Source of the DNA: Thermoflexibacter ruber
GTDB lineage: Bacteria > Bacteroidota > Bacteroidia > Cytophagales > Thermoflexibacteraceae
Reading direction: 5' to 3'
Length of the DNA: 64,000 nucleotides
NCBI RefSeq assembly: GCF_900113045.1
Contig: NZ_FONY01000009.1
Coordinates: 62,001 to 126,000, forward strand
The stretch's first letter is position 1. Each line of letters opens with the position of its first letter. This document shows positions 26,301-33,404 of this stretch, in pieces. The notes under the pieces were generated by a model. The model did not search any database. It had not been told where the DNA came from and worked only from the letters and a program-made list of their open reading frames with translations. The position numbers and the translations under genes were made by a program.

Positions 26301-27538
26301 AGCTGATTCCTTGCTGGCTTTGCTCACCCGAAACCGTTTCTGCTATTTTCTCTATGGATGCCCAACTCTTTGATTTAGTTATATTTGATGAGGCTTCTCA
26401 GTGTTTTGCTGAGAAAGGAATCCCTGCCATGTATCGGGGAAAGCAAGTGGTGATAGTGGGAGATGATAAGCAGTTAGCCCCTAATGACCTCTACCAAATC
26501 CGTTGGGAAGAAGACCCTGACTCAGACGATAATAATGTGGCTTTGGAAACTGAATCTCTCTTAGATTTAGGCAAGCAATACTTCCCAATTACCTCGCTTA
26601 TAGGACATTACCGAAGCAAATCTTTGGATTTGATAGATTTTTCTAATCAGTATTTTTACAATAACAAGTTAAAATTATTACCAGATTACCATGAATTTAT
26701 CAAAGGTGAACCCTCCATTACTTACCTCAAAGTGGAGGGGCTTTGGGAGAAAAATACCAATTTGATAGAAGCCCAAGAGGTGGTGAAAATCATTAAACAA
26801 TTCTTGGAAAAAGACAAAAATGACATTGGGGTTATTACTTTTAACTACAAGCAACAACTTCTAATTCAAGACCTATTAGAAGAAGAAAAAATCGCTTTGC
26901 CTCCTTCTCTTTTTATCAAAAACATTGAAAATGTGCAAGGTGATGAAAGGGACATCATTATTTTCTCCACGACTTATGCTCCCAATAGTAGAGGTCAGTT
27001 GCGAATGCAGTTTGGTAGTCTGAACTTAGTAGGTGGAGAAAACCGCATGAACGTAGCAGTTACAAGAGCAAGGGAGAAAATAGTAGTAGTAAGTAGCATT
27101 TTTCCGCACCAGCTCAACGTAGAAGACCTTACAAACGAAGGGGCAAAAGTGCTGAAAAAATATTTAGAATATGCCTTAGAGGTATCACAGGGCAAGTACA
27201 AACCCACTTTACCGACCAAACCCAAGCAAAATTTAGATTGGTTTTTAAAGGAAAAAATCAAGTTATTTGTGAGTACACAAACAACAACAGTGAGGTCAAG
27301 CCAAACTTTGGAGATTTCTGAGCAAATTCCTTTTGCAGATTTGGCAATAAAAACTTTGCCTAAGCTAAAACTTATCTTAACCGATGACAACTTGTACTAC
27401 GAAGCACTTTCCATCAAAGAAAGTCATGTTTATCTGCCAAGATTATTTCAAAAAAAAGGCTGGGATTTTGAGCAGGTGTATAGCAGAAATTGGTGGAATA
27501 ATCGTGAGTCTATTTTGCAAGAGTTCCTACTGTTATAA
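23339..27538 (+). CDS. Large SF1 helicase with DUF4011-type N-terminus and nuclease-like C-terminus
   Basis: A 1399-residue helicase of the DNA2/UPF1-like SF1 branch. The N-terminal 250 residues (ILKTYQKRLTNLTHRNKSLLLLSL, LIRCPLLFFPVEI) match the DUF4011 type. Motif I is VVQGPPGTGKSQ (about residue 320), motif II FDEASQCF (about 1017), motif III VGDDKQLAP, and motifs V/VI VQGDERDIIIFSTTYAP and NRMNVAVTRARE. Motifs I and II are split by a long coiled-coil-rich insert (about 390-960). The last 60 residues (LTDDNLYYEA, GWDFEQVYSRNWW) resemble the end of the MTES_1575/Vsr-like endonuclease domain. The start is GTG inside a repeat; an in-frame TAA lies two codons upstream, so no upstream start exists. 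Three GC-rich insertions with G9, C8 and G10 tracts interrupt the frame-neutral coding sequence. The role is unknown; relatives occur in defence and repair contexts. Confidence 0.88.
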   Translation: MADILKTYQKRLTNLTHRNKSLLLLSLSQRNFLDLHQLDFLNNKPSFTIIENLIKGMSKTLLCPQVDSRDKFANQVSPILKNIQRTDRFIQEENGAKNLFVGYPIVEGKLLNDTLIRCPLLFFPVEITLENNHWYLKLRENESMSFNKTFLLAYNFFNKIQFSEDFLDQDFEDEQWTKIRKDSRLFRTELYKYLETNNLEVHFNTENFTDSLHYFTKQSKSEFDLFHQTGKLKLQPQAVLGIFPQADSYLAPDYDFLLNTPEDSKFLTRILPFSAPPLNPLLYREGAGGGQGQVYPYPLDASQEKALQAIKNGQSIVVQGPPGTGKSQLICNLIADSIANGKTVLVVCQKKAALDVVYQRLSEKQVQNFAALVHDFQYDRKNIYTQLNQQIEKVHEKAEQKISLEALHYEEKFIQLNRQIEQHIRQLEGFKTALFDTSECGLSVKELYLTSDKNAPHISLTKVEDLGKGFRFDDTYYDFIQKLDLYEKYTEKLEKPDYQWLNRLSFANLEGKDLMKIKQVIKEIEISIPPLSSGEGKGVAQTPLSLSVSSLSPPNHAEIFCKQWKNLSKVIEQLKNPNIFKLFQVCLKYDKNNLTWLNEMEKKMSQMLKKNTLEIHLANSELSFYKKELEKYQQLQSSFFKKLKYVFSKEYKLLKTLAKKNKLKLKGKGTDTLLQKINNRIHFEELRNELIAGESTIDGSLEELESRVLLNDWVLDIPQSLEKEDFKLWFSNYKKGIKLYEQAKKILDTLKVNPNHQNTPSENVNIFDMSSFIKNLLLSDAQTLNTEIKKFAESCLVLFEKYKYWQKYLTKKQITTLWEKPYLAEEWVAVLQEDFELLCEFDQLKASMTEQQLKVIGKLKKIIDENTKNSESNQQALSLGGGLSKILDNSLRIAWIEHIEKQHPILKSVSTPKFGQIEKNLQKAIAEKEKISEQILLVRVHESACKELEYNRLRNLTSYRELKHQVSKKRHVWALRKLIAHFKEEIFKLIPCWLCSPETVSAIFSMDAQLFDLVIFDEASQCFAEKGIPAMYRGKQVVIVGDDKQLAPNDLYQIRWEEDPDSDDNNVALETESLLDLGKQYFPITSLIGHYRSKSLDLIDFSNQYFYNNKLKLLPDYHEFIKGEPSITYLKVEGLWEKNTNLIEAQEVVKIIKQFLEKDKNDIGVITFNYKQQLLIQDLLEEEKIALPPSLFIKNIENVQGDERDIIIFSTTYAPNSRGQLRMQFGSLNLVGGENRMNVAVTRAREKIVVVSSIFPHQLNVEDLTNEGAKVLKKYLEYALEVSQGKYKPTLPTKPKQNLDWFLKEKIKLFVSTQTTTVRSSQTLEISEQIPFADLAIKTLPKLKLILTDDNLYYEALSIKESHVYLPRLFQKKGWDFEQVYSRNWWNNRESILQEFLLL
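24161..24213 (+). repeat. GC-rich insertion 1 in the helicase gene, with G9 tract
   Basis: A GC-rich palindrome-like segment (CCCCACCCC, CCCCTCCTC, then AAGGGGCAG and a run of nine G) lies in frame in an AT-rich gene and encodes the odd peptide APPLNPLLYREGAGGGQG. It sits just before the motif I region (QVYPYPLDASQ). Confidence 0.75.
24921..25000 (+). repeat. GC-rich insertion 2 in the helicase gene, with C8 tract
   Basis: CCCCCTCTCTCC and GGGGAGGGGAAAGG form a stem-like palindrome (24922-24957). A run of eight C follows at 24993-25000. The encoded peptide includes IPPLSSGEGKGVAQ and SPPN. The frame stays open. Confidence 0.65.
25964..25985 (+). repeat. GC-rich insertion 3 in the helicase gene, with G10 tract
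   Basis: CCCTCTCCTT is followed by ten consecutive G (25975-25984). It encodes ALSLGGGL within a coiled-coil-rich segment. The CCCTCTCC opening resembles that of insertion 2. Confidence 0.65.
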
Positions 27539-27553
27539 AGAGTGATAGCATAC

Positions 27554-28570
27554 TCATTTTGATACGTTCCACTTTCCATCAAAAGTCCAGCTCGCATTGA
27601 TTTTCTTAGGGTTTATGTGTTGTAAATTATTTTTATGCCAGCTAAAATCACCTCCCTTCCTGTGGCAGTTGTAATAATAAACTCTTTCTCCCCATGAAAC
27701 AGGGCTGGGGGCAGTCGTAACCCAATAAATCGCCGCATCTGCCATATTTTCTGCAAAAGTGCAATTGAGCAGGTAAAATTGGGCTTCTCTGTGATACCTT
27801 CCTAACTTAAATCCGTCATCTCCCTCAAAAGTACAATTTTTAAGTACGGTTTTGCACGCCTGAGATTGTGAACCATCATGCCAAATCGCCGCATTTTTGT
27901 TATGACAAATAAATTTGCAATTCTCCGCATACGCCCAACCTCTTGGACAGTAGAAATCTACGCCACCTTCCATGGTACAGTCTTTAAAATAGTACATTCC
28001 ATTGGCGGTATCCCAAGGGCTGACCGTATCACCGCCTAATGACCGAAAAGTACAATTTTTTACTATCAAGCGAGTCGTAGGGGGCATAGCTCGCAAAGCA
28101 AACTGATGTCCGTCTGTTTTAATGACTTTTTGTTTGGTCGTATCATTGCTACATTTTACCAAAGAATCTCCTTTGGCTGAAAAGCCATATTCATTGATAA
28201 CTGTCAGATTTTCAAGCGTAATGTCGTTGGCTTTCAAATTCAAAACCGCCGCTCCCCAGTCGTCAGGGTGTTCGCAACGCCAAATATCCCTTGCTTCTGA
28301 AATAATGATTTTTACCTCATTTTCCTTTTCCCCTTTTAAAGTAACTTTTTCTTTTTCTATGAAAACCTTTTCTTGGTAAATTCCTTTTTTGATAAAAATA
28401 ACTCTCTGTTTATCTGCCGTTTGTGGCAAAGAATTAACTGCTTCTTGGATACTTTTAAAATTCCCTGAACCGTCTTTGGCAACAACAATCTCTCCCTTGT
28501 TTTGAGCAAGGGTTTGTCCAAAAAAAGTAAACAATAAAAGAAGAAATAATATAAATATTTTGGTTTTCAA
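27554..28570 (-). CDS. Pectinesterase (CE8 family)
   Basis: A 338-residue exported carbohydrate esterase of family 8, which removes methyl esters from homogalacturonan. A signal peptide (FILFLLLLFTFFGQTLAQ) precedes the CE8 start VVAKDGSGNFKSIQEAVNSLP. The beta-helix carries the substrate motif TDGHQFALRAM (in place of the plant-type GxxAVALR) and the second Asp region GGVDFYCPRGWAYAENC, where plant enzymes have GTVDFIFG. The change at this position is seen in the Bacteroidota subgroup found beside GH105 genes. It is the last gene of the pectin locus; a palindrome lies in the 55-bp gap upstream. Confidence 0.87.
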   Translation of the reverse strand: MKTKIFILFLLLLFTFFGQTLAQNKGEIVVAKDGSGNFKSIQEAVNSLPQTADKQRVIFIKKGIYQEKVFIEKEKVTLKGEKENEVKIIISEARDIWRCEHPDDWGAAVLNLKANDITLENLTVINEYGFSAKGDSLVKCSNDTTKQKVIKTDGHQFALRAMPPTTRLIVKNCTFRSLGGDTVSPWDTANGMYYFKDCTMEGGVDFYCPRGWAYAENCKFICHNKNAAIWHDGSQSQACKTVLKNCTFEGDDGFKLGRYHREAQFYLLNCTFAENMADAAIYWVTTAPSPVSWGERVYYYNCHRKGGDFSWHKNNLQHINPKKINASWTFDGKWNVSK

Positions 28571-28586
28571 TGGTTTTATGTTTTTA

Positions 28587-28614
28587 GTGATTCGTGTGTT
28601 ATCACACGAATCAC
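28587..28614. promoter_or_regulatory. Perfect 12-bp palindrome upstream of the pectinesterase gene (site A)
   Basis: GTGATTCGTGTG and CACACGAATCAC are perfect inverted repeats around TTAT. It fills the short GH105-pectinesterase gap, 17 bp before the pectinesterase start. The core TGTG-TTAT-CACA is the reverse complement of the core at 33008 and 39035. It may be an operator or an mRNA hairpin. Confidence 0.6.
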
Positions 28615-28625
28615 GGTGCGAATTA

Positions 28626-30551
28626 TTATTTCTTCTGCTGTAAAAGCCACACTGTCAGTTCTTTCATTGCCTCAAAGTTTTTATATTCTGCAGGCAATTT
28701 TTTCCCATTCACGTATTCGTTATACAACCAAGGGTCGACTACTGCAAAAACTTTCCCTTTTCCATAGTCCGATACCGCCATGATGATGTCGCCATTGTCC
28801 TTCACCACTGCGTAAGCAGGTTCTCTGACTTCTAAGGTTACTATCTCTTTGAGATACAAGGTCTTTCCTGTTTTAAAAATTGGATTACTTTCCGTAACTT
28901 CAATTTTCCCTTGCTCAAACTGATTATTTTTTACCATATTCCTATTCTTTTCTATGAATCGCAATCCAAACACTTCTACCAAGCGGTTAAAATTTCTTAG
29001 TTCCACATTTCCTGTATCATTTGCCATAACTACCAAAATTCCTCCTCCTTGTACCCAAGTTCCTATGGTTTTAATATGGTGACTTTCAATGAAATTTGGT
29101 TTTTCTGTTTCCTTTTTGGTATCAGGGTCGACTATGATGTAAATGTCTGTTTTTTTCAAATTGGCGGCAGTTGGTGCTACACTTAGAGAGGAAACCTCTG
29201 CCCCATAATTCCTAAAAATTTCTCCCCAATGCCAAAAACCTGAGTTGGTTTTGTCCTCCCAAACGTAGTGGTAGCGTTCTGTTTTTCCTTCTTTGTTTTT
29301 TCTATATTCGTTATTAAAAAAATAATCTAATACCACTTTTTTCCCCTTGCCAACTACCTGTTCCTCTGCAATTTCCATTTCTATACTTGCCTTGATGAAG
29401 GGTCCTATGCCTTTCAAATCGTCTTTGCGGATAGGCTCGCTGAGGTAGTATTCGTAACTACCATCCCTGTACGGATTGCCTCCTAAACCACCCACGCTTA
29501 CAGTTTTATTCAAATGAGGAAAGCCATTTTCATCTATTTCTATAAAGTTTTTCAAAATGCCTTCATATCCTTTTTTTACTACTTGGCTCATGTTTGCGGG
29601 TAAGTAACCCATTCTCACTCCTTTCGCAATAGCATATACGTACATACACGTTGCAGAGGCTTCTAAATAATTGCCTTTTTCACCACCTTTATCCGTAATT
29701 TGATACCAACAACCACTTTCTTTATCCTGATACCTCACCAAAGCACTAATTAAGCGATTGAGGTATTGGATTAAATTTTTATACTTAGGGTGATTTTGTG
29801 GAAAATTGTCCAAGACATCTACCAAAGCCATGGCGTACCAGCCCATCGCTCTACCCCAAAAGTTAGGAGAAGTACCTGTTTGTGGGTTTGCCCATTTTTG
29901 TTGTTTACTCTCATCGTATCCATGATAAAGCAAGCCTGTTTTTTTATCAATCAAATGACTTTCAATGAGTTCAAACTGTTTGGCAATGTCATCAAAATTT
30001 TGAGGCTCGTCAAAAGTTACACTAAATTCGGTGTAAAACGGTTGCGCCATATACAAGCCATCTAACCACATTTGGTTAGGATAAATCTTTTTGTGCCAAA
30101 AACCATTTTCCTTAGTGCGGGGGTGTTCAGCTAACTGCTTGCGAATGAGGTAAGCCGCTTTTTTGTACTTTTCCTTGCCTGTTTCTTGGTAAGCAAAAAG
30201 CAATGCCCTGCCCGTAGTGATGTTGTCAATGTTAAAATTGTCCAACTCGTAGGTGCGAATCGTGCCATCTTCACGCACAAAAAGGTCTAAGTCATTGATA
30301 ATGTAGCTATAATATTTTCTTTCCCCTGTGCGAATCCAAACTCTTTTCAGGGCTTCGAGCATCAAACCCTGCTCGTAATCCCAGCGAGTAGTTTTCCTTT
30401 CCCCAATCAAAATGGAGTCCTTGTGCCAAGTCATAAAGGCATCAGCCATGCGAACTGACCATGCCTTTTCTTGGGCAAAAAGTGCATTGGGTTTGGAAAT
30501 AGCCCCAAACAAAACGAAGAAAAATATAAAAATGAGAATGTGCTTTTTCAT
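28626..30551 (-). CDS. GH105 unsaturated rhamnogalacturonyl hydrolase-type protein with DUF4350-like C-terminus
   Basis: A 641-residue exported protein (signal peptide ending ALFAQ). Residues about 30-400 form the (alpha/alpha)6 barrel of GH88/GH105 (ADAFMTWHKDSI, RTKENGFWHKKIYPNQMWLDGLYMAQPF, WGRAMGWYAMALVDVLDNFP, LEASATCMYVYAIAKGVRMG). MWLDGLYM holds the catalytic Asp. Known members remove a terminal unsaturated galacturonate from lyase products. The last about 220 residues (VVLDYFFNNEY, WHWGEIFRNYGAEVSSL, GGGILVVMAND, GKGKVFAVVDPWLYNEY) form a Rossmann/GATase1-like DUF4350-type domain, a known pairing in this phylum. It is the second-to-last gene of the locus. Confidence 0.9.
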   Translation of the reverse strand: MKKHILIFIFFFVLFGAISKPNALFAQEKAWSVRMADAFMTWHKDSILIGERKTTRWDYEQGLMLEALKRVWIRTGERKYYSYIINDLDLFVREDGTIRTYELDNFNIDNITTGRALLFAYQETGKEKYKKAAYLIRKQLAEHPRTKENGFWHKKIYPNQMWLDGLYMAQPFYTEFSVTFDEPQNFDDIAKQFELIESHLIDKKTGLLYHGYDESKQQKWANPQTGTSPNFWGRAMGWYAMALVDVLDNFPQNHPKYKNLIQYLNRLISALVRYQDKESGCWYQITDKGGEKGNYLEASATCMYVYAIAKGVRMGYLPANMSQVVKKGYEGILKNFIEIDENGFPHLNKTVSVGGLGGNPYRDGSYEYYLSEPIRKDDLKGIGPFIKASIEMEIAEEQVVGKGKKVVLDYFFNNEYRKNKEGKTERYHYVWEDKTNSGFWHWGEIFRNYGAEVSSLSVAPTAANLKKTDIYIIVDPDTKKETEKPNFIESHHIKTIGTWVQGGGILVVMANDTGNVELRNFNRLVEVFGLRFIEKNRNMVKNNQFEQGKIEVTESNPIFKTGKTLYLKEIVTLEVREPAYAVVKDNGDIIMAVSDYGKGKVFAVVDPWLYNEYVNGKKLPAEYKNFEAMKELTVWLLQQKK

Positions 30552-30575
30552 GGTTTAAATTTCATAAAATGATTT

Positions 30576-30643
30576 GGAGTACGAGTTTCTAACTCGTATT
30601 TGTATTGTCCAACTCTACTGTCCAACTTGGAAAGTCGGACTCC
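30576..30643. repeat. BIME-like hairpin doublet 1
   Basis: Two hairpins (TACGAGTT-TCT-AACTCGTA and a GTCCAACTT/AAGTCGGAC-type stem) are enclosed by outer arms GGAGT...ACTCC. The element directly abuts the stop codon of the CE12-GH28 gene. Its twin lies at 35100-35158 with the same placement. Confidence 0.75.
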
Positions 30644-32980
30644 TTAATTTTTTACAAAAACCGATTTACTTACTTTACTACCCAAGTCGATTTCCTTTTT
30701 TGCCTTGCTGGAATCGGTATTGAGCAAGCGAATGTTCTTTGAGCGTTCTCCATTGATTTTCAGGAGCAAATCTGCATTTTCCCTGTAAGTAATGTTGTCT
30801 AAGGTAATATTTTTGCTGTCTTGCATCTGCATAATAGTATTTTCTTCGGGGAAAAGGCTTACGTTTTTAAGGGTAATGTTTTCCCCTTCCAAACACACAA
30901 AACCTTGTTTTGCTTTCAATACAGAATTTTCTATTAAAATATTTTTCACATTCATTTCGGGCAAGCCACGCACAAAAATTCCCTTTTCTGCCCCACGACA
31001 GACTACATTTTGAATGTAAAAATCTCTGAATTGAGGAGTTCCTTCATTCAAAGGCTGAAATTCCATGCTTGGTGTTTCAGCTTGGTCGCCAAATAACGCC
31101 ACAGGGTCTTTGCCCATGTAATACATATCAAATAGAATCGCCTCGCCACGAATATCAGTCATATTTATATCGGCAATGTAAATTTTTTCCACGATTCCGC
31201 CTCGTCCTCGTGCAGTTTTGAAACGAAGCCCAACATCAGTTCCTAAGAAATTACAGTTGGAAACGAATAAGTTATGCACACCACCTGACATTTCGCTACC
31301 GATTACGAAGCCTCCATGCCCATGATAAACGGTGTTATTTTTTATAATTCCATAAGCAGTTGGTATTGCCCTTTTGCGTCCTTCTTCGTCTCTACCCGAT
31401 TTGATACAAATTCCGTCATCTCCTACGTCAAAAATACAATTTTCTACGCTAAAATATTGGCAGGATTCCAAATCAACACCATCACCATTTTGGGCATACC
31501 AAGGATTTCTAACAGTAATATTACGCAAGGTAATATGCTCGCTCATAAGTAGGTGCAAACACCATGCAGGAGAATTTTGGAAGGTAACTCCCTCTAAGAG
31601 AATATTTTTGCACTTAGTAAAATTCAACATATTAGGACGCAAAAAGTCTTTGATTTCGTTTGTGTTTTGCATAGTATAGCCTGCGCTCATCACCCCAGGT
31701 TTGTTTGCTTTTGAGCCTTTGAAAGATTTTTCCGAAGGATACCAAGTGTCTTTGTTTTCGTTCAACACGCCTCCCGAAGCCAAAAGTTTTTTCCATTGGG
31801 GTTCGCTCAATTTGGATTTTTTAACGGGTCGCCAAGCATCACCTGCACCGTCAATAATTCCCTGTCCTGTAATCGCAATATTTTCTAAATTAATCCCATA
31901 AATAGGTGAATGGCAACGAATAGCCTCTAATCCTTCCCAGTTGGTTTGCAGTAAAGGAAAATCGTCAAAATTGTCGCTGAATTGTAGGATTGCGCCCTTT
32001 TGTAGATGCAAGTTGATATTGCTTTTGAAAGAAACTGCTCCTGTCAGCCATAAACCCGCAGGAATCAATACCGTACCGCCTCCATTTTTCGCACATTCGT
32101 CAATGGTGTTTTGAATTGCTTTGGTATTCAAGGTCATGCCATCAGGTTTTGCACCAAACTTGACAATATTAAATGTATCTTTTTTAAAATCAGACACATA
32201 GATTTTAGGCAGTTCATATTCATATTTTCCTGCAAAAGCGGTTTTCTTTAAGTTTTTGGCAAAGTCTAATTTTAATTCTGCAATTCCTTCGGCTACCAAA
32301 CTTGCCATCAGTTTTGCACCATAAGGCGAAAAATGCGTGTTATCTTCTTTATTTTCAGGAAATTTGGGATAAATTCCTCCTGCAAAGTTCATAAAAATTT
32401 TTTTAGACCCCTCTACACCATGCTGTTCTATCACTTTTTGGCTTTTTTTGTGCAAATCCAACACAGGAATATTGAACTGCTTTGCCACTTCTTTGACTAC
32501 ATTGGGATACTGTCCGTGTTGGTCGACAAATTGTCCTTTTTCGTCAAATTTTCTTCGCATCACGGGCGTAATAAGTAGAGCCTTTGCACCTTTTGCCTGA
32601 ATCTCTTGCACATAGCGAATGAGGTTTTGTTTGTAATCGGTGCGAGCATCTGCATAACGAGTGGTGTCGTCTTTTTTGGAGTCATTATGCCCAAATTGGA
32701 TAAAAACCCAATCGTCTTTTTCCAACTGATTGACTACCTTTTCCCAATGTCCCAAAGTGCGGAAACTTTTGGAGCTTCTGCCATTGACCGCATAGTTTTG
32801 AATCGCTACTTTTTCATCAAAATAGTGTGGAAAAACCTGTCCCCAACCTGTTTCTGGTGCATCTTGGGGCAGTTTGTTTGCCATAGTAGAATCGCCAATG
32901 AGGAAAAGGCGAACTTCGGTTTCTTTGTTTTTTGACGCACAAAAAACAAGAATGAGTAATATAAGTAAGGTGTTTTTCAT
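30644..32980 (-). CDS. Fusion lipoprotein: CE12 rhamnogalacturonan acetylesterase + GH28 polygalacturonase
   Basis: A 778-residue lipoprotein (lipobox VFCAS, Cys about residue 14). Residues about 25-235 are an SGNH esterase of the CE12 type: FLIGDSTMANK (Ser), GWGQVFPHYF, NYAVNGRSSKSF (Gly/Asn oxyanion), FIQFGHNDSKKDD, and HFSPYGAKLMA (His). Residues about 270-775 are a GH28 beta-helix: FNIVKFGAKPDG, GGGTVLIPAGLWLTG, NGDGVDLESC and VGDDGICIKSGRDEEG (catalytic Asp residues) and HGHGGFVIGSEMSGG. The join makes one surface enzyme that can remove acetyl groups and cut the galacturonan backbone. It follows susD; its own upstream gap is 424 bp with many palindromes. Confidence 0.92.
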   Translation of the reverse strand: MKNTLLILLILVFCASKNKETEVRLFLIGDSTMANKLPQDAPETGWGQVFPHYFDEKVAIQNYAVNGRSSKSFRTLGHWEKVVNQLEKDDWVFIQFGHNDSKKDDTTRYADARTDYKQNLIRYVQEIQAKGAKALLITPVMRRKFDEKGQFVDQHGQYPNVVKEVAKQFNIPVLDLHKKSQKVIEQHGVEGSKKIFMNFAGGIYPKFPENKEDNTHFSPYGAKLMASLVAEGIAELKLDFAKNLKKTAFAGKYEYELPKIYVSDFKKDTFNIVKFGAKPDGMTLNTKAIQNTIDECAKNGGGTVLIPAGLWLTGAVSFKSNINLHLQKGAILQFSDNFDDFPLLQTNWEGLEAIRCHSPIYGINLENIAITGQGIIDGAGDAWRPVKKSKLSEPQWKKLLASGGVLNENKDTWYPSEKSFKGSKANKPGVMSAGYTMQNTNEIKDFLRPNMLNFTKCKNILLEGVTFQNSPAWCLHLLMSEHITLRNITVRNPWYAQNGDGVDLESCQYFSVENCIFDVGDDGICIKSGRDEEGRKRAIPTAYGIIKNNTVYHGHGGFVIGSEMSGGVHNLFVSNCNFLGTDVGLRFKTARGRGGIVEKIYIADINMTDIRGEAILFDMYYMGKDPVALFGDQAETPSMEFQPLNEGTPQFRDFYIQNVVCRGAEKGIFVRGLPEMNVKNILIENSVLKAKQGFVCLEGENITLKNVSLFPEENTIMQMQDSKNITLDNITYRENADLLLKINGERSKNIRLLNTDSSKAKKEIDLGSKVSKSVFVKN

Positions 32981-33007
32981 TCAAAATAGCTTTACAGTTT
33001 AACTCTG

Positions 33008-33033
33008 TTTTTCATGTGATAACAGATGAAAAA
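33008..33033. promoter_or_regulatory. Palindrome upstream of the CE12-GH28 gene (site B)
   Basis: TTTTTCATGTG-ATAA-CAGATGAAAAA is an 11-bp inverted repeat with one mismatch. With its flank CTG it shares 20 identical bases with site C in front of kduI. It lies 28 bp upstream of the start codon on the minus strand. Confidence 0.65.
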
Positions 33034-33136
33034 TTGACTTTTAATGTGGTGTGAGTTCCTTAAACTAACACATTGGTTTCTCAAAATCAATCTATTAAAT
33101 GCCGTAGGCATGACCGCTTTGTATTAGAAAATAGCA

Positions 33137-33216
33137 TTAAATTTTACAAAGTCGTCTCTAACGGGACTTCGTTATTGTTTACTTAGATTGCTACAAAGCT
33201 GTCGTCCCTATGGGAC
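33137..33216. repeat. Two copies of a GTCGTCxCTAxxGGGACTT unit
   Basis: GTCGTCTCTAACGGGACTTCG (copy from about 33143) and GTCGTCCCTATGGGACTTAA (from about 33201) are direct copies of one small imperfect palindrome. Both are preceded by ACAAAG. The unit looks like a dispersed intergenic repeat; copy number outside the window cannot be known. Confidence 0.6.
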
Positions 33217-33236
33217 TTAAAATACAGAAAATTATT

Positions 33237-33297
33237 ACCGTCAGACCGAAGGTCTGCACCGTTTAAACGACCCCGTACAAACCTTCGGTCTGACGGT
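33237..33297. repeat. 17-bp perfect inverted repeat with nested hairpin
   Basis: ACCGTCAGACCGAAGGT (33237-33253) and ACCTTCGGTCTGACGGT (33281-33297) are perfect inverted repeats. The left arm has its own hairpin CAGACC-GAA-GGTCTG. The 27-bp loop contains the palindrome CGTTTAAACG. Confidence 0.8.
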
Positions 33298-33319
33298 GCG
33301 GTAAATTTTTTAACCACCT

Positions 33320-33343
33320 CTGACAGTTTATGAAACTGCCAGC
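33320..33343. repeat. Small hairpin after the 17-bp inverted repeat
   Basis: CTGACAGTTT-AT-GAAACTGCCAG-type pairing gives an almost perfect stem with one mismatch. It is the last of the palindromes in this gap. Confidence 0.5.
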
Positions 33344-33404
33344 ACGGTAAGTATGAAATGAGAACAATCATAAAACTGGTTGAAAGTTGGGTTGAGAGAA
33401 TAGA

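Larger units (their letters stand above)
32981..33404. other. Intergenic region rich in palindromes between susD and the CE12-GH28 gene
   Basis: No gene is credible here. It contains site B (33008-33033), the small hairpin ATGCC-GTA-GGCAT (33099-33111), two copies of a GTCGTCcCTAxxGGGACTT unit, a 17-bp inverted repeat at 33237-33297 and a further hairpin at 33320-33343. See separate entries. Confidence 0.8.
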
